NCBI GenBank assembly: GCA_030039675.1
Contig: JASHVE010000067.1
Coordinates: forward strand, 1 to 41,236
Length of the DNA stretch: 41,236 bases
Direction: 5' to 3'
Source of the DNA: Acidobacteriaceae bacterium
GTDB lineage: Bacteria > Acidobacteriota > Terriglobia > Terriglobales > Acidobacteriaceae
Positions 28,250-37,831 of this stretch are shown here, piece after piece. Position numbers and translations under genes: made by a program. Below the pieces are notes generated by a model that worked only from the letters and a program-made list of their open reading frames with translations, did no database searches and was not told the DNA's origin. The stretch's first letter is position 1. Every line of letters starts with the position of its first letter.

Positions 28250-30061
28250 TCACCGGACGCGCAGCACGATGATCGTTTCATCGTCGAAGCGGTCCCTGCC
28301 GCCCTGAAAGCGGGTGACATCGGCGAGGATGGCGTCGGCGATCTCGCAGGCGGGCAGGTCTCGGCTGGCGCAAAGCAGGCTGGACAACTGTTCTTGCCCA
28401 TACATCTCGTCTTTCTCATTCTCCGCGTCCAGAATCCCATCCGACACAAAGACGATCACGTCTCCGGGTTGCGTGGCTACATTGAACTCTTCGTAGGCAA
28501 CGTCGGGAAACATGCCGAGTGGAAATCCCTCGGCCTTGACGGTGAGCGATTGCCCCGAACGGCAAAAAACGGGTTGGACAGCGCCGGAGTTTGCCACCTG
28601 CAAGGTTTGATTCTCGTCGTTCCAGAGGGCAAAGAGCAGAGTGACGTACTGCGATTCGAGCTTGCGCTCCTGCAGTGCGGCATTGAGATGGGCGAGCATG
28701 TCGGCAGGTCCGGGCTGTTGTTGTGCCGCCGAGCGCATGATGCCGCTCACCAGCGCGGCGAACAGGGCCGCAGGCGCGGCCTTGCCGCTTACGTCTCCCA
28801 GAACGATAGCGGTGCGGTTAGGCCCATAGTCGATGAAATCATAGAGGTCGCCGCCAATCGATCGTGCAGGAAGAAAGCGCACAGCCATTTCAGCGTGCGG
28901 ATGCGAGGGCGCCTCCGGCGGCAGCAGCCGGAGCTGCACCTGGCGCGCCATGGCGAGGTCGCGTTCGAGCTGGCGCTCCTGCCGGATCACCGCCTGGTAG
29001 AGGCGCGCATTTTCGATCGCGATGGCGATCTGCGAAGCGAGCGTGGTCAACATGCGCTCGTGTCCTTCATTGAAGAAGCCTGTGCGCGTGTGTTCCAGGT
29101 CAAGCACGCCGATGACGCGACCCTTGTAGAACAAGGGCACAATCAGCTCCGAGCGCGTCTCGGGATTCATCTCCAGGTAGCGTGGATCCTTGCGCACGTC
29201 GGGCACGTTGATGGTCCGCCACTCGCGCACTGCTGCGCCAACCAGCCCGCTGGTTACGGGAATACGGCGCAAAGGGGCGTGCGTAGAGCCGAAGCGCCAC
29301 GCGTAGCGGGTCACAAGTATTTCGCCTTTTTCATCGAGCAGCATGATGGTGAACATCTGGTAGTCGATGAGCCGGCGCAAGAGCTGGCCGACGCGCTCGA
29401 GCAGCGGGTTGAGCTCCAGAATCGAAGCTAACTCGACAGCAATTTCGTTGAGGACCTCGAGGGTCTGCGCCTGGCGCGAGACGCGCGCATAGAGCCGCGC
29501 ATTTTCGATGGCCTGAGCGATGCGCGACGCGGTCACGGTGAGCAGTCGCAGATGCTCGGGCTGAAAGTAACCCGGCTCTTTGCTTTCCAGATCTATCACA
29601 CCGATGAGGCGGTTTTTGGCGATCAACGGCACGGCCAGCTCGGAGCGGACTTCGGGGTTGGCAGGGATGTAATATTCCGACGATGTGACGTCGTTCAGCA
29701 GCAGAGGCTGCCGCGTGAGGGCTACCTGGCCGACCACTCCCTTGCCGACTGGGATACGCGTACGCTCAACCTGGGGCGTGTGGCCGATCTGGAAACGCAT
29801 GCGCAGATCGTGGGTGTGGTCATTCAACAGAAAAATGGCGAAGATGCGGTAATTGATCACCGCGCGCACCAGCTCAGAGGTGCGGCTGAGGAGGGTTTGC
29901 AGGTCGAGCGTGTTGTTGAGCGCATCTGTGAGCTTCATCAGGTACGCGGCATCCACCGGCTCAATCCGCGTGTTGACGGGGTCAAGAGGCGAAGGCGCAG
30001 CGGGGCGGTAATCTCCCTCGAGATCGTGGTGTTCCGGCGAAGATGGCGGGGGATCAGGCAT
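28250..30061 (-). CDS. GAF-GAF-SpoIIE (PP2C-type) protein phosphatase, RsbU-like
   Basis: Two GAF-like domains (VGKGVVGQVALTRQPLLLNDV; PVTSGLVGAAVREWRTINVPDV); SpoIIE domain LLPPEAPSHPHAEMAVRFLPARSIGGDLYDFIDYGPNRTAIVLGDVSGKAAPAALFAAL. ATG 30061 is preferred because the upstream extension translates the repeat tract. Confidence 0.93.
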   Translation of the reverse strand: MPDPPPSSPEHHDLEGDYRPAAPSPLDPVNTRIEPVDAAYLMKLTDALNNTLDLQTLLSRTSELVRAVINYRIFAIFLLNDHTHDLRMRFQIGHTPQVERTRIPVGKGVVGQVALTRQPLLLNDVTSSEYYIPANPEVRSELAVPLIAKNRLIGVIDLESKEPGYFQPEHLRLLTVTASRIAQAIENARLYARVSRQAQTLEVLNEIAVELASILELNPLLERVGQLLRRLIDYQMFTIMLLDEKGEILVTRYAWRFGSTHAPLRRIPVTSGLVGAAVREWRTINVPDVRKDPRYLEMNPETRSELIVPLFYKGRVIGVLDLEHTRTGFFNEGHERMLTTLASQIAIAIENARLYQAVIRQERQLERDLAMARQVQLRLLPPEAPSHPHAEMAVRFLPARSIGGDLYDFIDYGPNRTAIVLGDVSGKAAPAALFAALVSGIMRSAAQQQPGPADMLAHLNAALQERKLESQYVTLLFALWNDENQTLQVANSGAVQPVFCRSGQSLTVKAEGFPLGMFPDVAYEEFNVATQPGDVIVFVSDGILDAENEKDEMYGQEQLSSLLCASRDLPACEIADAILADVTRFQGGRDRFDDETIIVLRVR

Positions 30062-30091
30062 CGGTATCGAATGGAAATGATAGCAAAGCGA

Positions 30092-30224
30092 GGAACAGGT
30101 AACAGGGAACAGAAAGAGACTCCTTGGGCACAACGGGATTTATCTCCGTGCAAATTGTCGAATAAACACTGCGCCGGATTACAGCGCAGTTTTCTATTCC
30201 CTGTTCCCTAATCCCTATTCCCTG
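30092..30224. repeat. Heptad repeat tracts in inverted orientation, site 2, with an internal stem-loop
   Basis: GGAACAGGTAACAGGGAAC (30092-30110) inverted relative to CTATTCCCTGTTCCCTAATCCCTATTCCCTG (30194-30224); internal ACTGCGC-CGGATTACA-GCGCAGT. Confidence 0.75.
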
Positions 30225-30230
30225 TTTTTC

Positions 30231-30986
30231 TCATTCGGCACCGAGTTCGCGCACAATGGCCACGGACGCTGAGGCGCCGATGCGGTTGGCGCCCGCTTCG
30301 AGCATGGCGCGCACATCCGCTAGTGTCCGGACGCCGCCGGAGGCCTTCACGCCGGAGCGTGCGCCGGCCACACCGCGCATCAGTGCAACATCAGCAGCGG
30401 TGGCGCCGCCTGCAGAGAAGCCGGTAGAAGTCTTGATGAAGTCGGCGCCGGCCTGGATGGCGATCTCCGAAGCGCGCAGTTTTTCTTCCATGGTGAGCAG
30501 CGCAGTTTCAAGAATCACCTTGAGCAGCGCGCCGTGGTGGTGCACAACGCTGGCCGCTGCGTGGATGGTGTGCTGTACCGCGTGGTGATTGCCGCTCTTG
30601 AGCAGCCCGATGGGAATCACCATGTCGAGTTCTTTCGCGCCCAGGCGGGTGAGTGCAGCAGCTTCCTGGCGCAGCGTGGAAACCAGCGATGCGCCAAAGG
30701 GAAATCCGATGACCGCGCCTACCGGAACACCAGTGCCAGAGAGTATGTTGACAGCGGCCGAGGCCCAGACTGGATTAACCATGGCGCAGGCGAACCGGTA
30801 ACGGAAGGCCTCTTCACAGAGGGTCTCGACCTGGCCGTGCGTGGCTTCGGGTTTCAGCAGGGTGTGGTCGATGACAGACGCCAAAGACTGCCAGTTGGCC
30901 AATGTCCGAGCGGTGAAGGCAGCGGAATCGAAAGTGCCATGATCAAAGTCGAGGTCGGATTCCTGAATCGGGGTAATCGCTTTCAT
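30231..30986 (-). CDS. deoC: Deoxyribose-phosphate aldolase
   Basis: LASVIDHTLLKPEATHGQVETLCEEA; VGAVIGFPFGAS; LKVILETALLTMEEKLRASEIAIQAGADFIKTSTGFSAGGAT; VKASGGVRTLADVRAMLEAGANRIGAS. Confidence 0.97.
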   Translation of the reverse strand: MKAITPIQESDLDFDHGTFDSAAFTARTLANWQSLASVIDHTLLKPEATHGQVETLCEEAFRYRFACAMVNPVWASAAVNILSGTGVPVGAVIGFPFGASLVSTLRQEAAALTRLGAKELDMVIPIGLLKSGNHHAVQHTIHAAASVVHHHGALLKVILETALLTMEEKLRASEIAIQAGADFIKTSTGFSAGGATAADVALMRGVAGARSGVKASGGVRTLADVRAMLEAGANRIGASASVAIVRELGAE

Positions 30987-31157
30987 GGGACAAGCTCCTC
31001 ATAATTGCAAACGCAGCGCTCTTGGCGACTCTTCGGGTCGTCTCCGGGAGATTGAGTATAGATTACCGGGGTGCCCGTGCCAATTGAATAGATGCGGCCC
31101 CGGCCGATTGGACGGAAGGAATCGCAGCTGGAGTACGGAGGTGTAATCACCGACTTC

Positions 31158-31703
31158 CTATTCCGCTTGACCGGGAGCCATGATGCAGATGTCGGGCAGA
31201 TTGCGGTAGCGCTCGGCGTAATCCATTCCATAGCCGATCACGAAGAGGTTGGGAATGGAAAAGCCCACATAATCGGCTTCAATTTTCTCGATACGGCGCG
31301 AGGGTTTGTCGAGTAGCGTCGCGATGCGCAGCGTCTTGGGGTGGTGCTGGAGAAAGATTTTGCGCAGATAGGCGAGGGTAAGGCCCGTGTCAAGAATGTC
31401 TTCGACGATCAGAACGTTCTTGCCTTCGATAGGCTCGTCGAGATCCTTGATGAGCTTGACCGCACCAGAGGAACGCTGGCCCTTGCCATAACTGGAAACA
31501 GCGACAAAGTCGAAGGTCGCGTCGGCCTGGATCGCCCGGGAGAGATCCGCCAGGAACGGGGCCGCGCCCTTGAGCACTCCGATCATAACCAGCCGCTCGC
31601 CGTTCAGGTCGCGGGTAATCTGGGCGCCCATTTCGGCGACGCGTTCGGCAATTTGCTGCCGGGAATAAAGAACTTCCAGCCCCTGGTAGGTCGTAGTAGC
31701 CAT
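31158..31703 (-). CDS. hpt: Hypoxanthine phosphoribosyltransferase
   Basis: LVMIGVLKGAAPFLADLSRAI; KNVLIVEDILDTGLTLAYL (PRPP-binding); RIEKIEADYVGFSIPNLFVIGYGMDYAERYRNLPDICI. Confidence 0.97.
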   Translation of the reverse strand: MATTTYQGLEVLYSRQQIAERVAEMGAQITRDLNGERLVMIGVLKGAAPFLADLSRAIQADATFDFVAVSSYGKGQRSSGAVKLIKDLDEPIEGKNVLIVEDILDTGLTLAYLRKIFLQHHPKTLRIATLLDKPSRRIEKIEADYVGFSIPNLFVIGYGMDYAERYRNLPDICIMAPGQAE

Positions 31704-31825
31704 ATATTCAGTATCGCCTGACTAGGCCGCGTGGGACTGTGCAAATCAAATCGCGATTGCCGCAGAGCCGGACCCCAAGCCGGATCCTACACTTCCCGCG
31801 TCTATACTAAAGACTAAGGAAAGCG

Positions 31826-32611
31826 ATGTACCCGTTTATCCATATCGGAAGTTTCAGTCTGCCTACCTTCGGGCTCATGCTGTGGTTTGCTGCGGTTGCC
31901 GCGGCTGTGGTGGTTGATCGCGGTTTCCGGCGGGCGCGCATTGAGATCGACGCGGTGGGGATCGTAGCGATCGCTGTGGTTGCCGGTATCGTGGGTGCGA
32001 AGTTGTGGCATGTTCTGGACACGCCGGCAGATTTTCGTGAGCTGGGCTGGCGGGTTCTCTATGACTCTGCGGGCTTTGCCTGGTACGGCGGGCTGGTCTT
32101 CGGCATCTCCGCGCTGGTATTCCAGGGGTGGTGGACAAAGGTCGGTGCGCTGCGGACTCTTGACCTTGCGGCGCCCGCTGCAGCCATCGGCTACGGCGTG
32201 GGGCGCATCGGCTGTTTTCTTTCAGGCGATGGCTGCTATGGGATACCGACCAGTCTTCCCTGGGGTATGAGCTTTCCCAACGGCATCGATCCGACGACGG
32301 TGCGCGTGCATCCCACCCCACTGTATGAGATGGCAGCCGGGCTGGTGATCGGCTGGTGGCTCTGGCGGCGTGGGGATAAGCCGCATGCCACGGGCGCGAT
32401 TCTGGGCCAGTATCTGGCGCTGAGCGGCATTGCCCGTTTCCTGGTGGAATTCATCCGCCGCAACCCCAAGGTTCTTTGGGGCTTGTCGAATGCCCAACTC
32501 GCTAGCGCCGGGGCGGCTCTGGTGGGCATCGCGATTACCTGGTGGGCCGCCACGCGGCCAGTCGAGGCGCCTAAGGAACCGATTCCGGCTGTAGTAGAGA
32601 AACCGGCCTGA
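31826..32611 (+). CDS. lgt: Prolipoprotein diacylglyceryl transferase
   Basis: MYPFIHIGSFSLPTFGLML; GAKLWHVLD; YGGLVFG; AIGYGVGRIGCFLSGDGCYG; HPTPLYEMAAGLVIGW; GIARFLVEFIRRNP. Confidence 0.96.
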   Translation: MYPFIHIGSFSLPTFGLMLWFAAVAAAVVVDRGFRRARIEIDAVGIVAIAVVAGIVGAKLWHVLDTPADFRELGWRVLYDSAGFAWYGGLVFGISALVFQGWWTKVGALRTLDLAAPAAAIGYGVGRIGCFLSGDGCYGIPTSLPWGMSFPNGIDPTTVRVHPTPLYEMAAGLVIGWWLWRRGDKPHATGAILGQYLALSGIARFLVEFIRRNPKVLWGLSNAQLASAGAALVGIAITWWAATRPVEAPKEPIPAVVEKPA

Positions 32612-32674
32612 CGCTTCGCGCCAGATCCGCGCCAGTCCCGGTTCTGTCTCCATTTGCCTCTTCCAAGCTACGCT

Positions 32675-35500
32675 TCAAAACGAGAAGGTCGTTTGGAATG
32701 TGATGGCGCGATTGCCGGGCGTGGCGCTTCCGAACCCGCCTCCCGCGATGGATTGGCTTTTGTCGAAGAGCGGTGAAAGCAATACTCCGTCTGGTGGAGC
32801 TAAGTTGACGATATTGAAGAGGTTTGCCACCACGGCCGCCAGAGTTAACGTGTACCGGCGCGGCGCAGCCTCGTTGATCGGGATTGCGGCGCCTCCGCTG
32901 CTCAAACCGCGCCCGCTCACTCCCTTGCTGATGTCGTAAGTATCGCCTTCGCCTGCGCTTTCGATTCGCGGGCCTATGCCGACAACCTTGCTCACCCGTA
33001 GATGGACGATTGCGTTGGCGGGCCCGGTGCCCAATCCATAGGGGACGATCTCTTCCCCTTTGCCAACCGGCTCGGTATCGAGACATCCATACCGCGTAGA
33101 GATCACCCCGGCTTGCCCGCACACCCCGTAGGTGGGCCGCGCATTGAACTGATTGTTGGCGGTCAGATCGTTGCCGACGGTCAAGTTGTAGGGAAGGCCA
33201 GACCGCGCGAACAACATCGTGGCGACCAGAATGCCGTAAGGGCCGGTGTAACTGTCTGCGAACACCAGCTTTTGGCGGTATCCGAAGGAAGCCCGGCCGT
33301 AGTCGAGGCCCGGATTTTGCGCGACCGATGGGACGAAGGTGACGCCCTGCGTATCGCTCCTGGCTTCGTTGAGCAGGTAGTAGCTGTTCACGGTCCAGCG
33401 CGCTGACTGATACCTGATTGTGAAGACGAGCTGATTTTGCCGGTAGACACCGCCGGACTGAAACTGGTAGTTGTAGATCCCCGGCAGCGGACCGGTGATC
33501 GTGTAGCTGGAGGGGTTAAACGTGGGTGCGTCGATACTGTTGGTCAGATACTGGTGAACGCCTCGCGTGTAGAGATAGGTCACGTTGGTGGTAACCTTCC
33601 GGGTCAATTGTCGGTCAACGCCGATTCCCCCTTGCATGTCGAGCGCCGCATGAAAGTGCGGATCGATGCTGTGATAAGAGGGAATGGCGCCGGCCGCGTT
33701 GAGAATGGAGGCAGGTTCTGCTGCGGCCGGATCGTAGAAATCGGGGTTGTCGACCACGTAGCTTTGCTGGTTGATGCGGTTGTCGTGAATCGTTTCAAGA
33801 ATGTACGGCGTGCCCGAGTCTGTGCTGAAGAAGTTAGGCACCGTGAAGCGGTTATAGAACCAGCCATAGCCCGCGCGAACGATAGTCTTGGGCTGATTGG
33901 CCGTGGTATTCCCCGGGCTCCAGACCAGAGCCAGCCGCGGCGCCCAATCGGCATGATCGTGAATGCGGTTCTGGCCCTCCAGGCGCAGGCCTGCGCAGAG
34001 AACGAAGTTGGGTTTCCAGTGCCAGTCGTCCTGAAAGAACAAGGAGCTGTCGAAGAGCACGACCCTGGCCAGCGGATTCGCAATGACGGCGGCCGAATAC
34101 TGGCTCGGCATCCCGGACTGATATACGCCGACCGAGCCAAAGAAATAACTTCCATTTGCGCCCGCGGTGGAGTAGCTCGCATCGTTATAGGCACGCAGGC
34201 TCACGCCGAAACGGAGTGTGTGCATTCCAGCGGTCGCTGTCGAGTCGTTGTGAAGTTCAAAGTTGTTCTGGATGTCGCGGGCAGTGCCTGAGCTGCTGCC
34301 CCCGCTTGTGAACGCACCCTGCACTGTCACAGCGGGAGCGAGGTTCGCGGCCACCTGATCGTTCTCGATATGGCTCCACTGGAAATGCGTTTCGTTTACG
34401 AAGTGGGAGTTGACGAGAATCGTGTCTCCTAACTGGAGCGCGTTTTCTTTACTGAGCACATTGCTGGCCTGGGAGGGAAGATTGAGCGCGCCCACGCCGT
34501 TCCCGCTTTGATCGGTCCGATAGAACATATCCCGGATTGTGAGCGTGTTGCTCGTTCCGAGCTGAAAGTCGATCCGGGGATCGATCTGCAAGTAGGTGAT
34601 CGGCGTAGGAAATGCCTCGGCGATATTCGCGCCAGGATTCTGCGGATTCAACGCATTCACGATCGCCTCATCCTGGTGAGATATGCGATACCCACTCAAG
34701 AAGTAAGACGCGTTCTTGCCCATCGGCCCAGTTACATCCACCGCGAACGCGTATTGATCGTAGCTGGGTTGCTGCGCTACCAGCGGGTTGGCGGTGTCGA
34801 ATGCAGAGGAGTTGCCTGTGGCATCGACGCTGCCCGCAAACTTCTGCGAACCGGGCTTGGTCAATACCTCCACGCGCCCATAGCCGAGACGGTCGAACTC
34901 CGCCGAAAACGGATTCTGGTTGACGCGAACTTCGAGGATCGACGATTTGGGAGGCAGCCTGCCTCCTGCGAAGCCGTCGATGTAGATCTGACCTCCATTG
35001 GGCCCTGCAGCCGGGCCGGCGAGGGCCTCGAGTTCGTTCCGCAACTCGGTGGGGTCGTCCGAGAGGGCGTCCAGCGCGCTGCCCCGCAGGACCATGGCGC
35101 TCGCGTTCTGGTCAGGATCGATGCTCACTCCCGCGTTCTGTCCGGCCACCGTCACGTTCTGCTGCTCGACGGCAATTTTGAGGGAGAGATTGAACTTCGT
35201 CGTCTGGCTGGATCCGACGGCTATGTTTTCGACGGTGAGAAGCGCAAACCCCTTCGCCGAGGCTGCAAGGGTGTAAGAACCGGGACGCAGAGCGAGGAAG
35301 GCGTAGTGCCCGTCGGCACTGGATACCGTGCGGAGAGTTTCACCGCCGCTGGTCAATGCAATCTGGGCATCAGGCACGGCCGCGCCACTCGGATCGAGAA
35401 CCGTGCCCTGCAATTCTCCGGTCTGGGCCGCTAACCACCCCGCGGACAGAAACAGGGAGAGCAATAGAAAGGGGCCCAGGAATCGCGTGTTGAAAGTCAT
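32675..35500 (-). CDS. TonB-dependent receptor-like outer-membrane protein with N-terminal carboxypeptidase-regulatory-like domain (Oar-like)
   Basis: Signal peptide; GELQGTVLDPSGAAVPDAQIALTSGGETLRTVSSADGHYAFLALRPGSYTLAASAKGF; long beta-rich C-terminus ending in TFSF. Confidence 0.9.
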   Translation of the reverse strand: MTFNTRFLGPFLLLSLFLSAGWLAAQTGELQGTVLDPSGAAVPDAQIALTSGGETLRTVSSADGHYAFLALRPGSYTLAASAKGFALLTVENIAVGSSQTTKFNLSLKIAVEQQNVTVAGQNAGVSIDPDQNASAMVLRGSALDALSDDPTELRNELEALAGPAAGPNGGQIYIDGFAGGRLPPKSSILEVRVNQNPFSAEFDRLGYGRVEVLTKPGSQKFAGSVDATGNSSAFDTANPLVAQQPSYDQYAFAVDVTGPMGKNASYFLSGYRISHQDEAIVNALNPQNPGANIAEAFPTPITYLQIDPRIDFQLGTSNTLTIRDMFYRTDQSGNGVGALNLPSQASNVLSKENALQLGDTILVNSHFVNETHFQWSHIENDQVAANLAPAVTVQGAFTSGGSSSGTARDIQNNFELHNDSTATAGMHTLRFGVSLRAYNDASYSTAGANGSYFFGSVGVYQSGMPSQYSAAVIANPLARVVLFDSSLFFQDDWHWKPNFVLCAGLRLEGQNRIHDHADWAPRLALVWSPGNTTANQPKTIVRAGYGWFYNRFTVPNFFSTDSGTPYILETIHDNRINQQSYVVDNPDFYDPAAAEPASILNAAGAIPSYHSIDPHFHAALDMQGGIGVDRQLTRKVTTNVTYLYTRGVHQYLTNSIDAPTFNPSSYTITGPLPGIYNYQFQSGGVYRQNQLVFTIRYQSARWTVNSYYLLNEARSDTQGVTFVPSVAQNPGLDYGRASFGYRQKLVFADSYTGPYGILVATMLFARSGLPYNLTVGNDLTANNQFNARPTYGVCGQAGVISTRYGCLDTEPVGKGEEIVPYGLGTGPANAIVHLRVSKVVGIGPRIESAGEGDTYDISKGVSGRGLSSGGAAIPINEAAPRRYTLTLAAVVANLFNIVNLAPPDGVLLSPLFDKSQSIAGGGFGSATPGNRAITFQTTFSF

Positions 35501-35772
35501 GATCTCCCGTTTGCGTCAGTGGTTTTCAAGCGAGCGTCGTGCTGAGTGATCGTGCCCAAGCAGCATCTGCCGCAAACTGCGAGCAGAACCGCTTGCCGCC
35601 GCGCCAAAACCGTGCAGAACGGGGAAAAATAGAGTCAAAAAGCCACGTCATCTGAGGCAGAATCGCCCGAGACATTGCTCGCAATTTTAGACCTGGCGTT
35701 GGCTTCGATTAAAAGTCTCTCATGCCGAACGGCCGATGCGGAAGCAAATTTCGGCACGCGAAATCGAGGTAT

Positions 35773-36459
35773 TCAAAGGCGACGGATAAACGCGAGCGCC
35801 TCAGTGAGTTGCGGAAACCGTGCCTCTTCCGCTTTGAATTCGCGGGAATGAACGCAACGGCGCAGACCGCGCATTTTGACCGGGTGTTTCAAATGCAGCA
35901 TCTCGTGGTAGAGCAGGTATTCGAGCGCGTACCGCGGGCTTGAGGGGCGGTCGAAGACGCGGCTGACCACGATGGTGTTGTGGGCTGCGTCATAGTGGCC
36001 GAGCGAACGCTTTGCCAGATGCTCGCTCCAGGTGAGCTCAGGACGGCCGAGCAACCCGCCGAAGAATTGCACATTCAGGGCATCGAAAACCTCTTCGAGG
36101 TTGAAGTAGCGCCCCTGCGGGCCGAAAAAGCGTTTGGTTCCGCGGGTGTGGCGGATCAGCTCGGCCTGGCGGGTCACGGCTGCGCTCGTAGAGAAGCGCT
36201 TGTATCGCAGATTGTGCGTCGGGTCGATCGGTTTCTTATAGAGCTTGGCCAGCAGGATGTGTGCAATGGCATGAACGACCGATTCCGGCGCGCCTTCGAG
36301 CAAGTCGGACAAACTGGCCAGAATCTGGCCGTTGCGCAAATAGATGCGGGTATTGAGTGAAGTGAATCGGCGGAAGCGGACCTGAATGGGAGGCATGGGC
36401 GCACGAGGCCGAAGCACGCGATACTCTTCCTGGAAGATGCCTGCAAAGTCAAGCGTCAC
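35773..36459 (-). CDS. SprT-like domain metallopeptidase
   Basis: ALEYLLYHEMLHLKHPVKMRGLRRCVHSREFKAEEARFP with HExxH-type HEMLH; GRPELTWS upstream. Confidence 0.85.
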   Translation of the reverse strand: MTLDFAGIFQEEYRVLRPRAPMPPIQVRFRRFTSLNTRIYLRNGQILASLSDLLEGAPESVVHAIAHILLAKLYKKPIDPTHNLRYKRFSTSAAVTRQAELIRHTRGTKRFFGPQGRYFNLEEVFDALNVQFFGGLLGRPELTWSEHLAKRSLGHYDAAHNTIVVSRVFDRPSSPRYALEYLLYHEMLHLKHPVKMRGLRRCVHSREFKAEEARFPQLTEALAFIRRL

Positions 36460-36470
36460 TCAGTGGAGGA

Positions 36471-36596
36471 TAACAGGGAAAGACGGGCGGAAAACAGGGA
36501 GCAGGAACTACGGAACGGGGAATAGCGAACTGACAAGGAGTGCGACCGCACCTGCTAACCGTGATCTCTTAGCCGCTATTCCCTGTTCCCTAGTTC
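36471..36596. repeat. Heptad repeat tracts in inverted orientation, site 3; the right tract overlaps the stop codon of the 36590 ORF
   Basis: GGAACGGGGAATAGCG (36512-36527) is the reverse complement (one mismatch) of CGCTATTCCCTGTTCC (36574-36589); additional AACAGGGA units at 36472 and about 36494. Confidence 0.7.
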
Positions 36597-37120
36597 TTCG
36601 GCTCGGCGCGGTCTTGGCCCTTTTCATCTTTGTGGGCGCTGAAATAGGCGGTCTGGTCGCTGGTAAGCTGCTTCGCCTGCGTAGCGAGATCGTTGCTGCT
36701 CTCGATGGCGTCCCGGCGTGCGAGTTCAAATCCCGGTTCGCTGGGTAGCCCGTTGAGGATCGCCTGCCAGCGTTCAATTCCCTCGTTCAGGCCTTTGAGA
36801 CTGGGGCGAATGTCTGCCTTGCGGTCGGAATAGACGTCGAGATTGTCGCCCAGTTCGTCGAGAAGCGCGGTAAAGTCCTGCAATTCATTATCGAGCCGGT
36901 AGCTTCGCGCGCTGGAGTGTCCGCGCGAAGTGAAGCCTTTGATGGTGTCTGCGCGCTCGTTGAGAAATTTGACGTAAAGGTTCACGCGCGCGACCGGATC
37001 AATTCCGGCTTCGGCGATCTGGTCCTGCTGTGCCTCCGTCAGCGGTTCGCGCTTTTGCTTCTGCCCGGCAACCGGCGCGGCCAGCAGCAGAAGAAGCAGC
37101 ACTAGGATGGGAGTACGCAT
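36590..37120 (-). CDS. Secreted/periplasmic helical protein of unknown function
   Basis: Signal peptide MRTPILVLLLLLLAAPVAGQ (ATG 37120 rather than 37153); helical body; no family recognised. Confidence 0.7.
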   Translation of the reverse strand: MRTPILVLLLLLLAAPVAGQKQKREPLTEAQQDQIAEAGIDPVARVNLYVKFLNERADTIKGFTSRGHSSARSYRLDNELQDFTALLDELGDNLDVYSDRKADIRPSLKGLNEGIERWQAILNGLPSEPGFELARRDAIESSNDLATQAKQLTSDQTAYFSAHKDEKGQDRAEPKN

Positions 37121-37208
37121 AGCACACCCTCCGGTGCACCTATTCAAGCACACACGAGGCTGAAGATAAAGAGCCGGATGAACGTACGGAGACGTGCCGA
37201 CTTTTCTG

Positions 37209-37667
37209 TTACTTATGGAAGACTTCCATCATGGCCTCGTTCTGGGCCTCGTTCACCTGCGAGAGCGTTTGCTGCACGAGCTGACGGTCTTCATAATTGC
37301 TGGCGTGCAGCATCTCGGTGAGGCGGAACGCCGTGTGGTTGAGCAGAATCTCGGCGTTCTTCAGACGCTTGTCGTTGTTGGCCAATGAGAGATGGATCTT
37401 CTGCGCGACAAGCTGGATTTTCTTGAGCAGCCCGTTGGCCGCTTCGATATTTCCGGCTGCGTACTGCTTCACGCTCAGCTCAGTCATTTGATGGACAAGC
37501 TGCGCGTAAAGGAAGCACTGCTCGCGAGGCTGGGCCTGGCTGGCGCGAGCCTCCAGCGCTTCGATGCTTTGCTGATCAGGGGACTTGCTGTCGGGAGACG
37601 ATGCGCGCACCGACCCGGCTGCCAAACCGAATGCCACGACGATGGCGATCTGAACCACAGTCCGCAT
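37209..37667 (-). CDS. Secreted/periplasmic helical protein of unknown function
   Basis: Signal peptide MRTVVQIAIVVAFGLAAGSVRAS; helical body EQCFLYAQLVHQMTELSVKQYAAGNIEAANGLLKKIQLVAQKI. Confidence 0.7.
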   Translation of the reverse strand: MRTVVQIAIVVAFGLAAGSVRASSPDSKSPDQQSIEALEARASQAQPREQCFLYAQLVHQMTELSVKQYAAGNIEAANGLLKKIQLVAQKIHLSLANNDKRLKNAEILLNHTAFRLTEMLHASNYEDRQLVQQTLSQVNEAQNEAMMEVFHK

Positions 37668-37831
37668 GACGGACCTCCGCTCGTGCGGTTCAACCTGAAG
37701 ATGTGACTCACCATACTAGGCTCATCTCAGACAAACTGCAAGGACTATGATGCCGGATCTGCGAGAGGCGATTACCCCCGTTACTAAATTGAGATTCGAG
37801 ATCCCTGGCCTGGTTTCGCGCGCGGTGAGGA

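Noticed and set aside
30062-30133. N-terminal extension of the GAF-SpoIIE protein (MCPRSLFLFPVTCSSLCYHFHSI)
   Set aside because: This segment is translation of the heptad repeat tract; ATG at 30061 fits better.
33437-35434. Long plus-strand ORFs opposite the TonB-dependent receptor
   Set aside because: The minus-strand frame encodes a complete 941-aa protein with signal peptide and regulatory-like domain; plus frames lack domains.
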